64,000 nt of DNA from JANQOH01 sp965201115. GTDB lineage: Bacteria; Pseudomonadota; Alphaproteobacteria; UBA7887. The notes beneath the pieces were generated by a model that saw only the letters and a program-made list of their open reading frames with translations, ran no database searches and had not been told where the DNA came from. Where the stretch lies: positions 2,542,001 to 2,606,000 of the forward strand of contig OZ241745.1 in assembly GCA_965201115.1 (NCBI GenBank), read 5' to 3'. Positions 28,606 through 36,569 of this stretch are shown here, piece by piece; the first letter of the stretch is position 1, and every line of letters starts with the position of its first letter. The translations under genes were made by a program, and so were the position numbers.

Positions 28606-29712
28606 TCAGCTACGGCGGGCGATCTCCTTGGCGCGCGCCAGCAGCGCGTCGCCGCTCACGCATACGATCACCGCGTCGCCGACCTCCTCGAGCCGGTCCG
28701 GATCGTCCACGCCCGCCACCGCGGCCGCCAGGCGCGAAGCCGCCGCCGCCCCGAACTTGCGGCCCGCCTGCCGCGCCAGAAGCGCACGCTCGCGCTCAAG
28801 GCCGCGCGCTACGCCACGCTCAAGCCCGCGCGCCTCGCCGCGCTCCTCGCCAAGCTCCAGACCGCGCGCCTCGCCAAGCTCAAGCCCACGCGCTTCGCGC
28901 TCGGCAAGCAAACTGTCGAGCCGTTCCGCAAACAACGATTCCATAGCTCCCAAATCCTCCAAATCCCCGACCCGCCTCAAACGCGCCGCCAGCGCGCCGT
29001 CCGAAGCCCCGAACCGGTTCGCCTCGAGCATGTGCCGAAGCGTCGCTCCGAACGCGCGACGCAAACTCGCATGCTCCGGACCCGAAAGCAACCGACGCAA
29101 CGCCGAGACAACCGCCGGCACAGACTCCGGATCCCCATGCTCAAGCGCAAAACGCGCCGACACAACGTTGCCCGCCGGCAAATCCTCCGGACGCAGACGA
29201 TGAACATCGAGCAGCAGGTAACCCTGCCGGGGCTGAAAACGCTCCAGCGCAGCCCCCGCAGGCGCTATCTCGTCGCGAACCTCCCGCGACGCAGACCAAC
29301 GCGCGCGACCGTTGTAAACGACAATCGGCAAAACCGGCGGAAGCGGTCCCGCGCGCCGGTTCTTCCGGTCGTCCCGGCGAAGCCGCGAATACAACTGAGC
29401 AGTGTACGCATACACGCGCACCGCCATGTCCAGGTCGACCTGCGACTGAAACTCGAGCATGACCAGCAGATAGACCCAGCCGGTCGTGCCGTCGGCGGCG
29501 CGGTAGCGCAGCCGCCACACGCGGTCGCCCCGCGTCTGCCGCAGATCCTCGTCCACGTACTCCGCCGGCGCCGGTTCGAGGCTGGCGAGGTCGAGGCGCG
29601 AGACGTCGAACTCCGGGCCCATTGCCTGCCGCATGAAACCCCCGAGCAGGTCGGCGACCGCCCGCTCATGCTCGAAAAACAGTTTAAAGGAAGCGTCGTG
29701 TATCTCGCGCAT
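28606..29712 (-). CDS. Rpn-family recombination-promoting nuclease (PD-(D/E)XK)
   Basis: A 368-residue protein. The N-terminus HDASFKLFFEHERAVADLL and the nuclease core with LEFQSQVD (Glu87, Gln89) match the RpnA-D/YhgA family, which cleave DNA and stimulate RecA-independent recombination. The C-terminal third has short repeats (ARGLELGE, ARGLERGV) built from related codons, typical of these proteins. A perfect TATAAT overlaps an in-frame ATG at 29721, so the ATG at 29712 is preferred, giving a nearly leaderless mRNA. The gene is flanked on both sides by REP arrays. Confidence 0.82.
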   Translation of the reverse strand: MREIHDASFKLFFEHERAVADLLGGFMRQAMGPEFDVSRLDLASLEPAPAEYVDEDLRQTRGDRVWRLRYRAADGTTGWVYLLVMLEFQSQVDLDMAVRVYAYTAQLYSRLRRDDRKNRRAGPLPPVLPIVVYNGRARWSASREVRDEIAPAGAALERFQPRQGYLLLDVHRLRPEDLPAGNVVSARFALEHGDPESVPAVVSALRRLLSGPEHASLRRAFGATLRHMLEANRFGASDGALAARLRRVGDLEDLGAMESLFAERLDSLLAEREARGLELGEARGLELGEERGEARGLERGVARGLERERALLARQAGRKFGAAAASRLAAAVAGVDDPDRLEEVGDAVIVCVSGDALLARAKEIARRS

Positions 29713-29719
29713 GGCGGTC

Positions 29720-29729
29720 ATTATAGCAC
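29720..29729 (-). promoter_or_regulatory. Extended -10 promoter of the Rpn gene
   Basis: On the minus strand the sequence reads TGCTATAAT: a perfect -10 with the TG extension. No good -35 is seen. Transcription should begin about seven bases further on, almost at the ATG at 29712, implying a leaderless message. Confidence 0.5.
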
Positions 29730-29779
29730 ATGGCGCCGAACGAAGCGCCCCCCGGGGGATCGCCGGCATCGCGCGGGGC

Positions 29780-29990
29780 GCCGACGTGCGGGCAGGATGC
29801 CCGCGCTCCCGGGCCCCGCCTTCGGCGGGGTTGCGCCTCTCCCCGGCGGCATTGTGCGGGGCGGCGACGTGCGGGCGGGACGCCCGCGCACCCGGGGAGC
29901 GCGCCGCGGCGGGCGGGAACGTGCGGGCAGGATGCCCGCGCTCCCGGGCCCGGCCTTCGGCGGGGTTGCGCCTCCTCCGGCGGGCGCCTG
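29780..29990 (+). repeat. REP-like elements, two full copies plus one variant
   Basis: Two copies of the GCAGGATGCCCGC / CCTTCGG double hairpin enclose a GGGCGGGACGCCCGC variant, the same arrangement as in the array on the far side of the Rpn gene. The stretch separates the Rpn gene from the RiPP precursor pair, and no gene lies in it. Confidence 0.75.
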
Positions 29991-30003
29991 CGTTGGCGGC
30001 GGG

Positions 30004-30420
30004 TTAGCCGCCGACGCGGGGGCCTACCTCGGCGGAGCCCAGGGTCGAGGTCGTTCCGCCGCTGCTGGCGCAGCTCGGCAGGCACATGAGGGTGCTCGCC
30101 GTGCCGGCCGTTCCGAGCGTGTCGCCGCCCACCACCGATTGCAGCTGTTCGTCGGCCAGCGCCGCGTTCGGGTCGGGCGGCATGACGATATGCAGGACGT
30201 CGCGGGTGTCGGGCACGAAACGCAGTTCGGCGTTGGGCGGCGGTTCGACGCCGAGTTCCCTTGCGGCCGCGGCGGTGTCGCCGGCCTCGACGCGCGCGCG
30301 CAGTTCCGCGTCGTTGCGGTAGCGCTCGCCGAAATTCGCGAATTTCTCAAGGCTTTCGCGGTCGTCTTTCGCGAAGCCCGCAAACCGCGCGCCCGCGGCT
30401 CGTGTTCTCGTTTCCTCCAT
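30004..30420 (-). CDS. NHLP-leader RiPP precursor peptide A
   Basis: A 138-residue precursor. Residues about 20-99 form an NHLP (nitrile-hydratase-like) leader: a helical start, RELGVEPP, then FVPDTRDVLHIVMPPDP and ADEQLQSVVGG, whose Gly-Gly (98-99) is the likely cleavage site. The core (100-138) is rich in Gly, Ser and Thr and has exactly two Cys in MCLPSC (113 and 117). The ATG at 30420 has AGGAG seven bases upstream; an ATG at 30438 lacks one. Such leaders direct lanthipeptide, azole or proteusin-type modification. No modifying enzyme or exporter is near. It follows the sister gene by 31 bases. Confidence 0.8.
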   Translation of the reverse strand: MEETRTRAAGARFAGFAKDDRESLEKFANFGERYRNDAELRARVEAGDTAAAARELGVEPPPNAELRFVPDTRDVLHIVMPPDPNAALADEQLQSVVGGDTLGTAGTASTLMCLPSCASSGGTTSTLGSAEVGPRVGG

Positions 30421-30451
30421 TGGAATTTCTCCTGCCATTCGTGCGGCGCGG

Positions 30452-30823
30452 TCAGCTGTTCGGGCCCAGCGATCCCGCGGTGCCCAACGAAGACGCCGAC
30501 CCGATACAGCTGGGCAGGCATCCGAAGGTTCCGACCGTTCCGCCGGAGCTGGCGGTTTGCGTGCCGGCGGCGACGCCGTGCAACGCCTCGTCGCCGAGAT
30601 CCATGTTGGGGTCCGGCGGCATGATCATGTGAAATACGTCGTCGGTGTCGGCGACGATTCGCGTTTCGACCGATACGGGAAGTTCGATACCCCGTTCGGC
30701 AAGCACGGCGCGCGGCTCGGTTTCGATTCGCGCGCGCAAGCCGGCGTCGGCGCGGCATGCTTCCGCCAGCGCCGCGATGGCGGCGACCTCGGGACCGAGC
30801 GCCGCGCCTGCTGCGTTGTGCAT
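30452..30823 (-). CDS. NHLP-leader RiPP precursor peptide B
   Basis: A 123-residue sister of the next gene. The leader (about 10-87) has LAERGIELPVSVETRIVADTD, then HMIMPPDP and EALHGVAAG, a variant of the usual VAGG cleavage motif. The core (88-123) has two Cys in GCLPSC (102 and 106) and 13 Ser/Thr. Cores A and B share G-T-x-x-T-x-x-C-L-P-S-C-x-x-S, although their leaders have diverged, so the core motif is under selection. GGAGGAGGG precedes the ATG by a few bases; an upstream start at 30844 would place this site inside the coding region. It is the first gene of the pair. Confidence 0.8.
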   Translation of the reverse strand: MHNAAGAALGPEVAAIAALAEACRADAGLRARIETEPRAVLAERGIELPVSVETRIVADTDDVFHMIMPPDPNMDLGDEALHGVAAGTQTASSGGTVGTFGCLPSCIGSASSLGTAGSLGPNS

Positions 30824-30917
30824 ATTTCCCTCCTCCGGCCTCAATTGCGTATTGCACGTCGGTCCGGCGACGCCGCCGTGGGCGGCACGGTCAAGCCTTC
30901 TGCGCCGAACATATCAG

Positions 30918-30946
30918 GCGTTACCGGCGGCAGTTCGAAAAGTCAA
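30918..30946 (-). promoter_or_regulatory. Possible promoter of the RiPP precursor pair
   Basis: On the minus strand TTGACT and TAACGC are separated by 17 bases, about 95 bases upstream of precursor B. The -35 is good and the -10 weak. The gap 30824-31187 holds no supported gene; it must carry the divergent control regions of the RiPP pair and the CYTH/CHAD gene. Confidence 0.3.
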
Positions 30947-31187
30947 GGGGCAGCGCCGCGATCGCGGAGAATTTATCCGCGGTGCAAACAGGTTTCGCCC
31001 AAATCGTATGCACCCGCGGCGCCCGGAGGGACGAATGGCGGTCCGCGTCTTCGGCGCGGGCTATCGAATCGCTCCGCGGCGTCTCTTGCGCCTGTTCCGC
31101 GGGCGTCGTACATGTGAGGCGACGGCGGCGCGGCGGCGCGCCCGAACGGCGAACATTTCTCTCCCCATCCGCCAAGGAGACCGCGGA

Positions 31188-32711
31188 ATGCCTGCCGATG
31201 CGGCGCGCGGCCTCGAAATCGAGATCAAGCTGGCCGGCGCGCCGCCGGCGCTGCGCAAGGCGTTCGCCAGCCTGGGCGGCGGCGCGCCGCGCGCGGAGCC
31301 GACAGTTAGCGCCTATTACGACACGGCGGACGCGCGCCTGTGGCGGCGCGGTTTCACGTTGCGGCTGCGCGCGGCGGGCGGCGCGCACGAATTGACGCTC
31401 AAGCGTGCGTCGGGCGCGGCGCTGGCGCGCGGGGAATGGACCGCGCGGGTCGCCGAGCCCGCGCCGCATATCGGCCTTTTGCCGGCGGATTCGCCGCGCG
31501 CCGAGATCGGCGCCGTGCTGCCGGAAGAACTCGAGCGCGCCTTCGTCAGCGAGATTGCGCGCAGGAAGAAGCGGATCGAGGCCGGCGGCGCGCGCGTCGA
31601 GGCGGCGCTGGACGAAGGGCGCATCGCGGGCGGCGGCCGCGAACGCGCCGTGGCGGAGATCGAACTCGAACTGCTCGAGGGGCCGCTCGCCGGCATGCTG
31701 AAATGCGCGCGCGCGCTTCTTGCGGCGCACGAATTGCACATCGGAACCGTGTCGAAAGCCGCGCGTGGGCGCGCGCTCGTCGCCGATGCGCCGACGCCGG
31801 CGGCGAAAGCGGAACGTCCGGTCTTTTCCCGGTCCGGCCCGCTCTCGGGCGCCGTTCGCGCCATCGTTTCGCAGACCGCGGCGCATATCTTCGGGAATCT
31901 GGCGGCGGCGGCGGATGGGCGCGACACGGAGGGGGTGCATCAGCTGCGGGTGGGGCTGCGGCGGCTGCGCACGTTGCTCGCGCTATTGCCCGAGGGCGTT
32001 TTGCCGCGTCCGCCGGGGTTTGCCGGCGAGGCGAGGCGGGCGCTGCGCGCGCTGGGCCCGGCGCGCGATCTCGACGTATTCATTGCCGAAACGCTGCCGC
32101 CGGTAGCGCGCGCCAACCCGGGGACGCCGGAGCTGGCGCGCCTCGCCGCGCTGGCGGAGACGCGCGCCCGCGCGGCTTACGACGATGTGCGCGCGCTGCT
32201 GGCCGGCCGGCGCTTCAATCTGTTTCTGATCGATCTGCTGCTGCTTGCCGAGGGCGAGCCGGCGCCGGAAGGCGCGGCGGCGGAAACGGCGCCGGCCGCC
32301 CTGGCGGGGCCGTTGTTGCGCAAGCGCTACCGCAAGGTTATCCGCGCGGGGCGGGGGTTCGAGGCGCTTTCGCCGCCGGAGCGCCACGCAGCGCGCATTG
32401 CGCTCAAGAAGCTGCGTTACGCCTGCGATTATTTCCAGAGCCTGTATCCGCGCAAGGCGGCGCGCCCGTGGCTGGCGGCGATGGCGAAGCTGCAGGACGC
32501 GCTGGGCCGCCTGAACGACGCGGCGGTCGCGGAGCGGTTGGCGAACGGGATCGCGGCGGACGACACGGAGGCGCGCATCGGCGCGGCGGCGGTCAAGGGC
32601 TGGTATAGTCACCGGCTGCGGGCGGTCGATTCGCGGACGGTCGCGGCGTGGCGGGCGTTTGCCGCGGCGCGGCCGTTTTGGCGCGCCGCCGCCGGGAGCG
32701 GACGCGGATGA
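31188..32711 (+). CDS. CYTH and CHAD domain protein
   Basis: A 507-residue two-domain protein. The N-terminal CYTH domain (about 9-195) opens with the family motif E-I-E-I-K-L and has alternating charged strands (LRLRAAGG, LTLKRAS, AVAEIELELLEG). It is a triphosphate tunnel fold that hydrolyses inorganic triphosphate or related substrates. The CHAD domain (about 215-495) is helical with conserved His (EGVHQLRVGLRRLR, KKLRYACDYF) and binds polyphosphate. A link to the nearby PPK2 gene is plausible. AAGGAGA lies eight bases before the ATG. It overlaps the ParA-like gene by four bases. Confidence 0.88.
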   Translation: MPADAARGLEIEIKLAGAPPALRKAFASLGGGAPRAEPTVSAYYDTADARLWRRGFTLRLRAAGGAHELTLKRASGAALARGEWTARVAEPAPHIGLLPADSPRAEIGAVLPEELERAFVSEIARRKKRIEAGGARVEAALDEGRIAGGGRERAVAEIELELLEGPLAGMLKCARALLAAHELHIGTVSKAARGRALVADAPTPAAKAERPVFSRSGPLSGAVRAIVSQTAAHIFGNLAAAADGRDTEGVHQLRVGLRRLRTLLALLPEGVLPRPPGFAGEARRALRALGPARDLDVFIAETLPPVARANPGTPELARLAALAETRARAAYDDVRALLAGRRFNLFLIDLLLLAEGEPAPEGAAAETAPAALAGPLLRKRYRKVIRAGRGFEALSPPERHAARIALKKLRYACDYFQSLYPRKAARPWLAAMAKLQDALGRLNDAAVAERLANGIAADDTEARIGAAAVKGWYSHRLRAVDSRTVAAWRAFAAARPFWRAAAGSGRG

Positions 32712-33343
32712 TTTCGGTATTGGTGGCGAACGCGAAAGGCGGCTGCGGCAAGACCACGGTGGCCACCAATCTGGCGTCGGCGTTTGCGAATTCGGGGTTG
32801 CGCACGGCGCTGGCCGAGGGCGATCGGCAGCGTTCGAGCCTGCGCTGGCTGGCGCGCCGGCCGGCCGAGGCCGCGCCGATCGAGGCGCTCGACTGGCGCG
32901 GCGCGGCGGAAGGGAGGCCGCGCAAGCTCGATCGGCTGGTTATCGACGCCGGCGCGGGGCTGGGCTCGAAGCGTGTGCGGGAGTTTCTCGGGCGGGCCGA
33001 TCTGCTGATCATGCCGGTGCTGCCGTCGTTTTTCGACGAGGCGGCGACGCGGCGGTTTCTCAAGCGCGTGGATCGGCTGAAGCCGATACGCAGCGGGCGC
33101 AAGCCGGTCGCGGTCGTGGCCAACCGGGTGCGCAAGGGGACGCGCGCCGCGGCCGAGCTCGAGTCTTTTCTCGCCGGCCTGGGCCACGAGGTGGCGGCGC
33201 GGCTCGCCAGCCGCGCGATCTACCAGGAGGTGGCGCGGCAGGGCCTGGGGATATTCGACGTTGCGCCCTCGCGCCGCGCCGAGGTCGTCGCCGACTGGAT
33301 CTCGCTCGTGCGCCTCGTGGAGAGATCGGGGGACGAGGGGTAG
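32708..33343 (+). CDS. ParA-family ATPase (orphan)
   Basis: A 211-residue deviant-Walker ATPase. KGGCGKTTVATNLA is the Walker A with the signature first Lys (residues 10-23). The A' region around LVIDAGAG is followed by PVLPSFFDE. No ParB gene is present. ParA-like proteins coupled to CHAD genes recur in Rhodospirillales-type genomes, and CHAD proteins associate with polyphosphate granules, so a role in positioning such granules is a reasonable inference. Followed by a large tandem repeat array. Confidence 0.82.
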   Translation: MISVLVANAKGGCGKTTVATNLASAFANSGLRTALAEGDRQRSSLRWLARRPAEAAPIEALDWRGAAEGRPRKLDRLVIDAGAGLGSKRVREFLGRADLLIMPVLPSFFDEAATRRFLKRVDRLKPIRSGRKPVAVVANRVRKGTRAAAELESFLAGLGHEVAARLASRAIYQEVARQGLGIFDVAPSRRAEVVADWISLVRLVERSGDEG

Positions 33344-33409
33344 TACCGAGGGGTATCGATGTTCGGCTCGGGGTGCCGGGCATTCTTGCCCGCACGTCTC
33401 GACAGCTGC

Positions 33410-34225
33410 CGGGAACGCCGGACTGCGTGGCGCTGTGGCCGCGCCCTCTTGGGCAGCGCCGCGGCTTGCGGGAACGTGCGGGCGAGACGCCCGCGCACCC
33501 AGGAAGTGCGGCTTGCGGGAGCGTGCGGGCGAGATGCCCGCGCACCCAGGCCCCGCCTTCGGCGGGGTTGCGGTACTTGACGGGGCGCTATGGCTACGCC
33601 CTCTTGGGCAACGCTGCGCCTTGCAGGAACGTGCGGGCAGGATGCCCGCGGTCCCAGGCCCCGCCTTCGGCGGGGTTGCGGTACTTGACGGGGCGCTATG
33701 GCCGCGCCCTCTTGGGCAACGCTGCGCCTTGCAGGAACGTGCGGGCAGGATGCCCGCGGTCCCAGGCCCCGCCTTCGGCGGGGTTGCGGTACTTGACGGG
33801 GCGCTATGGCCGCGCCCTCTTGGGCAACGCCGCGCCTTGCAGGAACGTGCGGGCAGGATGCCCGCGGTCCCAGGCCCTGCCTTCGGCGGGGTTGCGGTAC
33901 TTGACGGGGCGCTATGGCCGCGCCCTCTTGGGCAACGCTGCGCTTTGCAGGAACGTGCGGGCAGGATGCCCGCGGTCCCAGGCCCCGCCTTCGGCGGGGT
34001 TGCGGTACTTGACGGGGCGCTATGGCTACGCCCTCTTGGGCAACGCTGCGCCTTGCAGGAACGTGCGGGCAGGATGCCCGCGGTCCCAGGCCCCGCCTTC
34101 GGCGGGGTTGCGGTACTTGACGGGGCGCTACGGCTGCGCCCTCTTGGGCAACGCTGCGCCTTGCGGGAACGTGCGGGCAGGATGCCCGCGGTCCCAGGCC
34201 CCGCCTTCGGCGGGGTTGCAGTACC
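33410..34225 (+). repeat. Tandem array of a 108-bp palindrome-bearing unit, about seven copies
   Basis: The landmark CGTGCGGGC starts at 33522, 33630, 33738, 33846, 33954, 34062 and 34170, exactly 108 bases apart. Six units from 33630 onward are nearly identical; the two leftmost landmarks (33475, 33522) belong to degraded copies. Each unit has the REP double hairpin plus a linker with GTACTTGACGGGGCGCTATG and CCCTCTTGGGC. It fills the 910-base gap between the convergent ParA-like and lipoprotein genes. No gene lies here and there are no unique spacers. Confidence 0.9.
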
Positions 34226-34237
34226 GGGGGGGGGGGG
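34226..34237. repeat. G12 homopolymer tract
   Basis: Twelve G on the plus strand, at the right end of the tandem array and 16 bases beyond the stop of the TbpB-like gene. It is long enough to slip but lies outside coding sequence, so no direct effect on a protein is seen. Confidence 0.7.
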
Positions 34238-34253
34238 CGCGCTTTCGGCGGGG

Positions 34254-35456
34254 TCAGCGTTTGGGGGCCATGAATCCGCCCATGAAGCTGGATTCGGACC
34301 CGCCGACCGACCGCGTGTGGCCGCCCAGGGTTCCGGCGGCGAGCCGGGGCTCGCCGTCGTCGAGTATGTTGGAGAACCGGCCTCCCCATGCGTTTTCCGA
34401 ACTGAGGCCGGGCGTGTCGCCGACCGCCGCCTCGAACCGCGGATTCCGCAGCGTCACGCTGTTGCTTTGGAACGTTCCGTCGGGCCGGATGGCGGCCGCG
34501 CCCAGTTCGAGCTCGACGCTGGAACGGGCGAACGGGCCGTATAGACGTTCTCCGGTCTCGCCGTCCACACGCGTAACGCTGTGGATGTTCACGGGCAACA
34601 CGTCGCAGCCGACGCAGCCGGAGATTGTCGGGGTTTCGCCGCCGAATTCGGCCTGCAGTTCGACCGCGCCCTCGAACGCGCCGAACTCCACGGTGCCGGG
34701 CGCCCGGTAAAAGCTTGCCGCCGGGTCGCTGAAGTCCGTTCCGTAACGCGTGAAGAACGAGCCGGCCGCCAGACCGCGATAGATCGCCGTTCCCGCGGTC
34801 GGCATCGGGTCGGGCGGCGTCCTGAGTTCCGGGCCGTCGGCGAACACGCCGGTTTCTACCCAGCCGACGTGGTCGTTGGCCAAATCGCCGGTCATGTATA
34901 TCCATGCGCCGATGGCGACCCAGTCGCCGCGGTCATCGCGCGTCCATCCCGCCGATACTTGGGCGTTCAGCAACCGCGAATCGCTCAACACCCTGCTGAA
35001 AGCCATGTTTTGGGCGGTAAACCCGGCGGCCAGGTCGGCCGGGGCCGGCTGCTCGTCCTCGACCGGGACGCCGGGATCGAACGGAATGCGGTCGTCCGCG
35101 CTCAGCGTCAGCGCGTCGCGGCCGGCCGCGCGCTCGATTGCGAGGCTCAGGTCTCCGCCGGCGAACGCGGCGCCGACGCGGTCGGCCGTTGCGCCCGTCT
35201 CGTCGAGGTTGGTCGATTGGGTTATGCCGCCGCCCTCGAACCGGGGCGACGCGCTCGACGCGCGCAGGGCCGCGTTCAACACCAGCGCCGGGTTGCCGGC
35301 GCGCGCGTCTCCGTCGCCGCGCTCGGGCCGTTCGGGCGGCGCGGGCCGTTCTTCGGGCGGCGGCGCGGGATCCGCGGTTACGGCGGTCGAATTGTTGCAC
35401 GCGGCGAGCGCCAGGGCCGCCGCGGCGACCGGCAATGCGTAATACTTGAGGCTCAT
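34254..35456 (-). CDS. TbpB-like surface lipoprotein
   Basis: A 400-residue lipoprotein. The signal peptide ends in the lipobox LALAAC (about residue 20), followed by a Pro/Glu-rich tether. The mature part has beta-rich segments, a CVGC pair, and a final barrel-like section closing GGHTRSVGGSESSFMGGFMAPKR-type, resembling the end of transferrin-binding protein B-like beta-barrel domains. Such proteins often reach the surface through a SLAM translocator. The ligand is unknown; transferrin is unlikely outside host-associated species. GGGAGGG precedes the ATG at 35456. No TonB receptor is nearby. Confidence 0.65.
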   Translation of the reverse strand: MSLKYYALPVAAAALALAACNNSTAVTADPAPPPEERPAPPERPERGDGDARAGNPALVLNAALRASSASPRFEGGGITQSTNLDETGATADRVGAAFAGGDLSLAIERAAGRDALTLSADDRIPFDPGVPVEDEQPAPADLAAGFTAQNMAFSRVLSDSRLLNAQVSAGWTRDDRGDWVAIGAWIYMTGDLANDHVGWVETGVFADGPELRTPPDPMPTAGTAIYRGLAAGSFFTRYGTDFSDPAASFYRAPGTVEFGAFEGAVELQAEFGGETPTISGCVGCDVLPVNIHSVTRVDGETGERLYGPFARSSVELELGAAAIRPDGTFQSNSVTLRNPRFEAAVGDTPGLSSENAWGGRFSNILDDGEPRLAAGTLGGHTRSVGGSESSFMGGFMAPKR

Positions 35457-35525
35457 GGATCCCTCCCGTTCGGCCGCCGGCCCGGGCGGCGGCGGCGTTC
35501 TCAATCGCACACGCCGCGGCGCGCG

Positions 35526-36446
35526 TCAATAGGCCTGCGGAACGTAGAGTTCGCGCGGCAGCACGCTGCGCTCGTAATCGTCGTTGAACACCCGTTCGGG
35601 CAGTTCCACGGGCCGGTGGGGCACTTCTCCGTAGGGCGCCTGGCCGAGCAGGTGGCGTATGCAGTTCAGCCGCGCGCGCTTCTTGTCGTTGCCCTCGACA
35701 ATCCACCACGGCGCTTCGGGGATATTCGTGCGGTCGAACATGTCTTCCTTGGCGCGCGTGTATTCTTCCCACAGCACGCGCGACTGCAGGTCCATGTCGC
35801 TCAGCTTCCATTGTTTCATCGGGTCGTATATGCGCATGAGGAAGCGGAACTGTTGTTCGCGGTCGGTGATCGAGAACCAGTACTTGACGAGTTTTATGCC
35901 GGAGCGGACGAGCATGCGCTCGAACTCGGGCACGTCGCGGAAAAACGCCTCCACCTGGCCGGGCGCGGCGAAGTTCATGACGCGCTCGACGCCGGCGCGG
36001 TTGTACCACGAGCGATCGAACAGCACGATTTCGCCGCCCGCCGGCAGATGCGGCGCGTAGCGCTGGAAGTACCACTGGGTTTTTTCGCGTTCGGACGGCG
36101 CGCCGAGGGCGACGACGCGGCACACGCGCGGGTCGAGCCGCTGGGTAATGCGCTTGATGACGCCGCCCTTGCCGGCGGCGTCGCGCCCCTCGAAGAGAAC
36201 GACGAGCTTGTAGCCCGTGGCGACGACCCAGTCCTGCAGTTTGACGAGCTCGGTTTGCAGGCGGAACAGTTCGTGGAAGTATTCGCGCCGCGGGAGCGTC
36301 GATTTGCCGCGCATCCGTTCGACCGCGCGGAGTTCGCGCGGCACGCGCCCGTCGTCGATTTCGAGTTCGAGCTCTTCGTCCAGACTGTCCTCGAGTTCGG
36401 TTTCGACCCACGACCGTTCGGCCGCGCCGCCGCGTTCGCCCATCAT
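35526..36446 (-). CDS. ppk2: Polyphosphate kinase 2
   Basis: A 306-residue single-domain PPK2. The Walker A-like motif is FEGRDAAGKGGVIKRI (residues about 86-101), the Walker B is VLFDRSWYNRAGVE, and the lid region has KYWFSITDREQQFRF. It transfers phosphate between polyphosphate and nucleotides in the cytoplasm, usually toward NTP formation. The start may be either of two adjacent ATGs. It is 124 bases from phaC on the same strand, and a CHAD gene lies about 3 kb away. Confidence 0.93.
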   Translation of the reverse strand: MMGERGGAAERSWVETELEDSLDEELELEIDDGRVPRELRAVERMRGKSTLPRREYFHELFRLQTELVKLQDWVVATGYKLVVLFEGRDAAGKGGVIKRITQRLDPRVCRVVALGAPSEREKTQWYFQRYAPHLPAGGEIVLFDRSWYNRAGVERVMNFAAPGQVEAFFRDVPEFERMLVRSGIKLVKYWFSITDREQQFRFLMRIYDPMKQWKLSDMDLQSRVLWEEYTRAKEDMFDRTNIPEAPWWIVEGNDKKRARLNCIRHLLGQAPYGEVPHRPVELPERVFNDDYERSVLPRELYVPQAY

Positions 36447-36569
36447 CGCGCCTGCCCTGTTGTCCGCGCCGCCCGCGCCACACTAGCCGACCGGCCGGCC
36501 GAACGCCAACGCGGCGCCGGCCGGCGCGGCCGCGCTTCGCCGGGGAACGGGGGCGCCGGCGGTTCGCCG

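Noticed and set aside
30921..31022. Minus-strand fragment ending AALPLDFSNCRR between the RiPP and CHAD genes
   Set aside because: Only about 30 codons, starting with GTG and no ribosome-binding site; more likely part of the control region.
33410..34225. CRISPR array
   Set aside because: Unit length is constant at 108 bases but there are no unique spacers; the whole unit is repeated. No cas genes are near.
33261..34544. Repeated peptides such as AGRMPAVPGPAFGGVA encoded by the tandem array
   Set aside because: These are translations of the palindromic repeat in several frames on both strands. Frame-independent openness and lack of starts argue against coding.
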